Source: JBBRYB01 sp038238115
GTDB lineage: Bacteria; Actinomycetota; Actinomycetes; Propionibacteriales; Nocardioidaceae
Assembly (NCBI GenBank): GCA_038238115.1
Contig: JBBRYB010000016.1
Location: 1 to 64,000 of the forward strand
DNA: 64,000 nucleotides
Direction: 5' to 3'
Shown: in pieces, positions 60,901-64,000 of the stretch
Position numbering within the stretch: the stretch's first letter is position 1
Layout: every line of letters begins with the position of its first letter
The notes under the pieces: model-generated
Databases searched by the model: none
Told to the model about the DNA's origin: nothing
What the model saw: only the letters and a program-made list of their open reading frames with translations
Made by a program: the position numbers and the translations under genes

Positions 60901-61053
60901 TGCAACCCCGACGGCATCGGTCATGGCGACGTGCGCGAGCGGTATGCAAGGAAGCGACACGACCCGGCGCTGCGTGACCTTGTCGGGCTCATCGACCCAC
61001 AGGCCGTCCAGTCCGACCAGTGCGACGAGTCCGACCGGGGCGAGGAGGGCTGA
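57931..61053 (+). CDS. AddB/RecB-like nuclease with inactive helicase domain
   Basis: A 1040-residue protein of the AddB layout. The N-terminal region has UvrD-like sequence blocks but no Walker A lysine (STGYGRAALDAL where AddB has a P-loop). The C-terminal about 320 residues form a PD-(D/E)xK nuclease: GSLMHDTMDSFI, VIVTDIKTGGSS (Asp and Lys) and LQLPAYAHAAL. The iron-sulphur staple shows Cys727, Cys988 and Cys991 (CWYC) with the fourth AddB cysteine position occupied by Gly. TTG 57931 has GGGGG upstream. Its stop overlaps the AddA-like start (TGATG). Together they should process double-strand breaks for recombination. Confidence 0.82.
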   Translation: MATRVVSTGYGRAALDALRSTVANAKQHDAMAPVTILVPNNIAGIVARRHLAHGLSSAHPGIGGLYVSTLPRLAERIAAHTLAPRKPATGVIVASAWRSALDAEGSVFDPVKEHPATIRALVTAHGQLRDLSDAGLGCVATASTLSADLVRLHTTVTASLEPDWYDVTNLLDAACGRVQTDRDATSELGHVVVYLPQAISLAEARFGRVLAEQGEVTIVVGLTGVERADREVRRSLSRMGVPDDATKPKPAVADEVMHASDSDDEVRCVVRDVVATLASTPAHRVAVLYAATEPYARLLHEHLGAAGITINGSGTRPVNERALGRGFLGVLSLAVDDLPRADLFAAVSEAPTRAFDGSRVPGSRWERLSRSAAVVGGDDWDNRLDTYAAGIRKAIEEEQRRDEPWQCRLDAFERDLAGATALQAFASTLRERLQRGQALTAWSALSAWALILFEDLYGDTRQLAQLPPEEQYAAITIESTLRGLAGLDDLEPAADLPRLVEVLSLQLESALPRVGRFGDGVLVAPVSAAVGLDVDVVYTVGLAEDTYPGRLHEDALLLERVRELSNGELASRRDQLDAKHRHLLAAFGAAPRVVASFPRGDLRRSTRRLPSRFLLPTLRDLSGNRQLAATEWETVESARIWGSASYADSITTAAMPASEQEWRTRLAASGRPLDDETVDSAVAMVTARASETFTRFDGNLGQADGLPDFADGRRLVSPTALESYAECPHAYFVRRLLRVEPVEQPEEIIKISPLDIGSLMHDTMDSFINDCKDSLPDFAQPWTAAQRVRLREIAVAKAAEFETLGATGHRRLWEDERDRILVDLDWMLGADDSWRASRDVRVVGSELAFGKDGADPITIIVRGGSVLMRGSADKVDEARDGTVIVTDIKTGGSSRYQALSSDPVAAGTRLQLPAYAHAALQVRGGERAEAAYWFVRKGKRTPDRIPLELTAGLEQTYADTIGTLVASIAGGLFVAKPPDDPDYGWVRCWYCNPDGIGHGDVRERYARKRHDPALRDLVGLIDPQAVQSDQCDESDRGEEG

Positions 61054-64000
61054 TGACGGCACTCTCCGACCGGCCGGCACGCGACCAGATCCGCGACGAC
61101 ACCGGGTCGACCCTCTTCGTCGACGCCGGAGCCGGCTCGGGCAAGACGAAGTCACTCATCGACCGAGTCACCACGCTCGTCCTCGTCGACGGCTTCTCGC
61201 TGAGCAACGTCGCCGCCGTCACGTTCACGGAGAAGGCGGGTGCGGAGCTTCGCGACCGCCTGCGCGCCAACTTCGAAACGGTATGGCGAACCGAGTCGGG
61301 AGCACGCCAGGACCGTGCCGCCGCCGCGCTCGACGACCTCGACGGCGCCGCAATCGGCACCCTGCACTCCTTCGCGCAGCGGATCCTCACCATGCACCCG
61401 ATCGAGGCCGGCCTGCCGCCGCTGATCGAGGTGCTCGACGAGGTGGGGTCGTCGGTCGCGTTCGACGCGCGGTGGTCGGTGATGCAGCGCGAGCTGCTCG
61501 ACGACGATGCACTCGCGGAGTCGGTTCGGCTCGCCCTCGCTGCGGGAGTGAAGCTGGACCACCTGCGCTCGCTCGCGCGTGCGTTCCAGTCCGACTGGGA
61601 CCTCATCGAGGACCGTGTCCTCTCGTCTGGCCCGCCGACTGTCGAGCTGCCCGACGTACGGCACCTGGTCGAGGAGGCACGCAGTCTCGCCGGCCGCGCA
61701 GACGAGTGCGGCGATCCCGACGACAAGTTCGTCGCCCGGCTCACCGCATTGTCCTCGTGGGTTGACGACTACGGCGACGCGAGCGACCCCGACATCCAGT
61801 TCGCCGGGCTCCTGGCCGCGACCGAGCTCAGCTGGGCGCACGGCAAGAGCGCCAACTGGCGCGGAGTCCTCGACGAGGTCAGGGCAAGTTGCTGTGAGTG
61901 GCGGCAGCGGGCCAAGGCGCTTCGTGGTGCGTTCACCGACGCGACGCTTCGCCCGCTCGCGTACTGGCTGGCGCATCAGGTCCGTGAGGCGGCTCTCGCC
62001 CGAGCCGCCGAGGGCCGGCTGGAGTTCCACGACCTGCTCGTGGTCAGCCGAGACCTGCTGCGGCACGCGCCCGATGTGCGCGCTGCGCTGCAGGAGCAGT
62101 ACCCACGGCTGCTGCTCGACGAGTTCCAGGACACCGACCCGATCCAGATCGAGATCGCGGCCCGGATCGCGGGTGGCGCCGACGCGTCGGCCGCGGACTG
62201 GCGCGACATCCGTGTCCCCGAAGGGTCCCTGTTCGTGGTCGGGGACCCGAAGCAGTCGATCTACCGGTTCCGTCGCGCCGACATCGCGATGTACCTCGAG
62301 GCACACCAGTGGATCGGCCAAACCGTGACGCTCAGCTCGAACTTCCGAACCGTCGCGCCGGTGCTCGGCTGGGTCAACGACGTGTTCGGTCGGGTCATCC
62401 AGCCGGTGCAGAGCGCTCAGCCGGCGTACGTTGCCTTGGCGTCGACCCGCGACGACATCGGCACCGGTGAACCAGTCGTCGTCCTCGGCGCGCGGGCGCA
62501 TGAGGACAAGCCCAATGCTGCGGTGATGCGGGAGCGTGAGGCGGCCGACGTCGCTGCGGTGATCCGCCGGGCGCTCGGCGAGCACTGGACGACGTGGGAC
62601 GAGCGGCAGCAGGCGTGGCGTCCGTTGCGGCTCGGCGACATCGCGATCCTGGTGCCGGCCCGGACATCGCTGCCGTTCCTCACCGATGCACTCGACAGCG
62701 CCCGGATCCCCTACCGCGCGGAGTCGAGCTCGCTGGTCTACCAGGCGGGCGAGGTGCGTGACCTGCTCGCTGCCGCCCGCGTGGTCGCCGACCCGAGCGA
62801 CCTGCTTGCGTGCGTCACAGCACTGCGGTCACCACTGTTCGGGTGCGGCGACGACGACCTGTGGTCATGGAAGCGGGCTGGTGGCTCGTTCCACATCCTC
62901 GCTCCGGTACGGGACGAGCTCGTCGACCACCCCGTGGGGCGTGCGGTTCGCTATCTCCGGCGCCTGCACGACGAGGCCCGGTGGATGACCCCGAGCGAGC
63001 TGCTGGGCGCCGTCATCACCGGCCGGCGGATGCTTGAGGTCGCGGCGTCGGGGCAGCGCTCGCGCGAAGCGTGGCGCCGGTTGCGGTTCGTCGTCGACCA
63101 GGCGCGGGCGTGGTCGGAGACCGAGCACGGCGGGCTGCGCGCTTATCTCGCTTGGGCGGCGCGTCAAGGCGAGGAGACGGCCAGAGTTGCCGAGGCGGTG
63201 CTTCCCGAGACCGACGTCGACGCGGTGCGCGTGATGACTGTGCACGCCGCGAAGGGACTCGAGTTCGCGATGGTGGTGCTGTCGGGGATGAGCTCGGCCC
63301 CGCAGAACAGGGGCGGCGTGCGGGTGCTGTGGACCGCCTCGGGATACGAGGCCAGGCTCACCAAGAGCGTGCAGACCAACGACTTCGAGAACGTCGCGCC
63401 GGTCGACGAGCAGATGGACGCCTTCGAACGGACGCGGCTGCTTTACGTCGCGGCGACCCGAGCCCGCGATCACCTGGTCGTGTCGCTTCACCGCAAGGGC
63501 GGTAACCGTACCAACGCCGAGCTCCTTGCCGCAGCCGATGCGGCCACAGCGGCTGGCGCGACGGCCTTCGTCCCCGGCGAAGACGTCGACGCACCACTGC
63601 CGCCGGTGACTCCTCGTGGTTCAGCTCTGCCTGCGTGGACGGACTGGCTCGCGCAGATCGAGGGGGTCCGCGCCAAGTCACGGCGTCAACCCGCCGTGAG
63701 CGCCTCCGGGCTCGAAGGCACGGAGCCCGCGGTTGCCTTGACCGACGACTATCAGCCCGGCGCTGCGAAAGGTGACCGCAACGTCGAGCTGCCGCCGTGG
63801 TCGAAGGGCCGCTACGGCACGGCGGTCGGGCGGGCAGTCCACGGCGTACTCCAGACGGTCAGTCTGGTCGACGGCTCAGGACTCGACGCGGCGGTCAGCG
63901 CCCAGTGCGTCGCCGAGGGAGTGGTGGAGTACGCCAACGTGGTGGCGGCGCTCGTGCAATCGGCACTGGACTCCGACGTCGTCAAGCGAGCGGCAACGCG
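61053..64000 (+). CDS. AddA/UvrD-like DNA helicase-nuclease subunit, partial
   Basis: 982 codons lie in the window and the gene continues beyond the right edge. Motif I is DAGAGSGKT (Lys31), then AVTFTEKAGAELRDRLR, the DEAD-like LLDEFQDTDPIQ, VVGDPKQSIYRFRRAD, the later VMTVHAAKGLEFAMVV and RLLYVAATRARDHL. The C-terminal part starting near 63800 (YGTAVGRAVHGVLQ) looks like the start of a RecB-type nuclease domain. This is the motor of the pair. ATG 61053 overlaps the upstream stop. The AddAB design differs from mycobacterial AdnAB, in which both subunits carry motors. Confidence 0.88.
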   Translation, partial: MTALSDRPARDQIRDDTGSTLFVDAGAGSGKTKSLIDRVTTLVLVDGFSLSNVAAVTFTEKAGAELRDRLRANFETVWRTESGARQDRAAAALDDLDGAAIGTLHSFAQRILTMHPIEAGLPPLIEVLDEVGSSVAFDARWSVMQRELLDDDALAESVRLALAAGVKLDHLRSLARAFQSDWDLIEDRVLSSGPPTVELPDVRHLVEEARSLAGRADECGDPDDKFVARLTALSSWVDDYGDASDPDIQFAGLLAATELSWAHGKSANWRGVLDEVRASCCEWRQRAKALRGAFTDATLRPLAYWLAHQVREAALARAAEGRLEFHDLLVVSRDLLRHAPDVRAALQEQYPRLLLDEFQDTDPIQIEIAARIAGGADASAADWRDIRVPEGSLFVVGDPKQSIYRFRRADIAMYLEAHQWIGQTVTLSSNFRTVAPVLGWVNDVFGRVIQPVQSAQPAYVALASTRDDIGTGEPVVVLGARAHEDKPNAAVMREREAADVAAVIRRALGEHWTTWDERQQAWRPLRLGDIAILVPARTSLPFLTDALDSARIPYRAESSSLVYQAGEVRDLLAAARVVADPSDLLACVTALRSPLFGCGDDDLWSWKRAGGSFHILAPVRDELVDHPVGRAVRYLRRLHDEARWMTPSELLGAVITGRRMLEVAASGQRSREAWRRLRFVVDQARAWSETEHGGLRAYLAWAARQGEETARVAEAVLPETDVDAVRVMTVHAAKGLEFAMVVLSGMSSAPQNRGGVRVLWTASGYEARLTKSVQTNDFENVAPVDEQMDAFERTRLLYVAATRARDHLVVSLHRKGGNRTNAELLAAADAATAAGATAFVPGEDVDAPLPPVTPRGSALPAWTDWLAQIEGVRAKSRRQPAVSASGLEGTEPAVALTDDYQPGAAKGDRNVELPPWSKGRYGTAVGRAVHGVLQTVSLVDGSGLDAAVSAQCVAEGVVEYANVVAALVQSALDSDVVKRAAT

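Noticed and set aside
1..64000. tRNA, rRNA or intact insertion sequences
   Set aside because: No GTTCGAATC-type T-loop with a matching cloverleaf, no rRNA segment and no transposase motif was found by reading both strands. A tRNA scan would be needed to exclude a divergent one.

Overview
This 64 kb window is GC-rich, gene-dense DNA from an actinobacterium. The evidence is the high-GC codon use, frequent GTG/TTG starts, a mycothiol-type maleylpyruvate isomerase-like protein, a DUF1918 protein, a DUF3516-type Ski2 helicase, a DinB2-type polymerase and an XPB-N/WYL protein. I cannot assign a genus. No rRNA, tRNA, CRISPR array, intact insertion sequence or prophage was seen.

Region 1 (1-19.4 kb) is a catabolic island. 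Its left part is an M20 amidohydrolase (cut by the window edge), a family-2 amidohydrolase and an APC permease, divergent from a glutamine-synthetase-like ligase. The amidohydrolase and ligase together look like the two halves of fungal FluG. Next come a CocE/X-Pro-type hydrolase, a Rieske oxygenase, a BetI-like TetR regulator and a tight leftward operon oppA-B-C-D-F / second Rieske oxygenase / monomeric sarcosine-oxidase-like flavoprotein, with oligopeptidase B divergent from it. Two copies of one inverted repeat (TACTGACTCGCCAGTCAGTA and TGTTGACTCGTCGGTCAATA) sit just upstream of the second Rieske gene and of oppA. They are probably operators of the local TetR protein. Two Rieske oxygenases plus an N-methyl-amino-acid oxidase suggest stepwise N-demethylation of a betaine-like or N-methylated compound. 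The substrate is not shown by the sequence and no Rieske reductase is present.

Region 2 (19.3-26.1 kb) is a signalling and decay zone. It holds a frameshifted secreted-protein gene facing an OmpR-type two-component pair, with paired 11-bp-spaced GCTGAA/TTCAGC repeats between them. Two unrelated minisatellites (21 bp x 7 and 19 bp x about 10.8) follow, then a phosphotransferase, a NERD-domain protein, and a toxin-antitoxin locus with an intact antitoxin, its operator palindrome and a decayed PIN toxin.

Region 3 (26.1-43.5 kb) is mixed housekeeping and accessory content: Ski2-like helicase, isoaspartyl methyltransferase-like protein, M50B-like membrane protein, SpoU methyltransferase, relics of a VOC protein and of a SAM methyltransferase, an NYN-domain protein with an unassigned C-terminal domain, a GH51 arabinofuranosidase followed by a third short repeat array, a long acyl-CoA dehydrogenase, a stand-alone ATP-dependent DNA ligase and the first of two paralogous phosphoesterases.

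Region 4 (43.5-64 kb) contains the second phosphoesterase (a lipoprotein), a DinB2-like polymerase whose steric-gate position is valine, and a BMP-type nucleoside ABC transporter operon ending in an Fcy1-type cytosine deaminase, which reads as a pyrimidine salvage unit. It continues with an ECF sigma factor with a SnoaL-like tail overlapping a maleylpyruvate-isomerase-like gene, an AlkD-like repair protein, an aldo/keto reductase, a double-GNAT protein and a C45-type peptidase. It ends with an AddB/AddA-like recombination nuclease-helicase pair whose second gene runs off the right edge.
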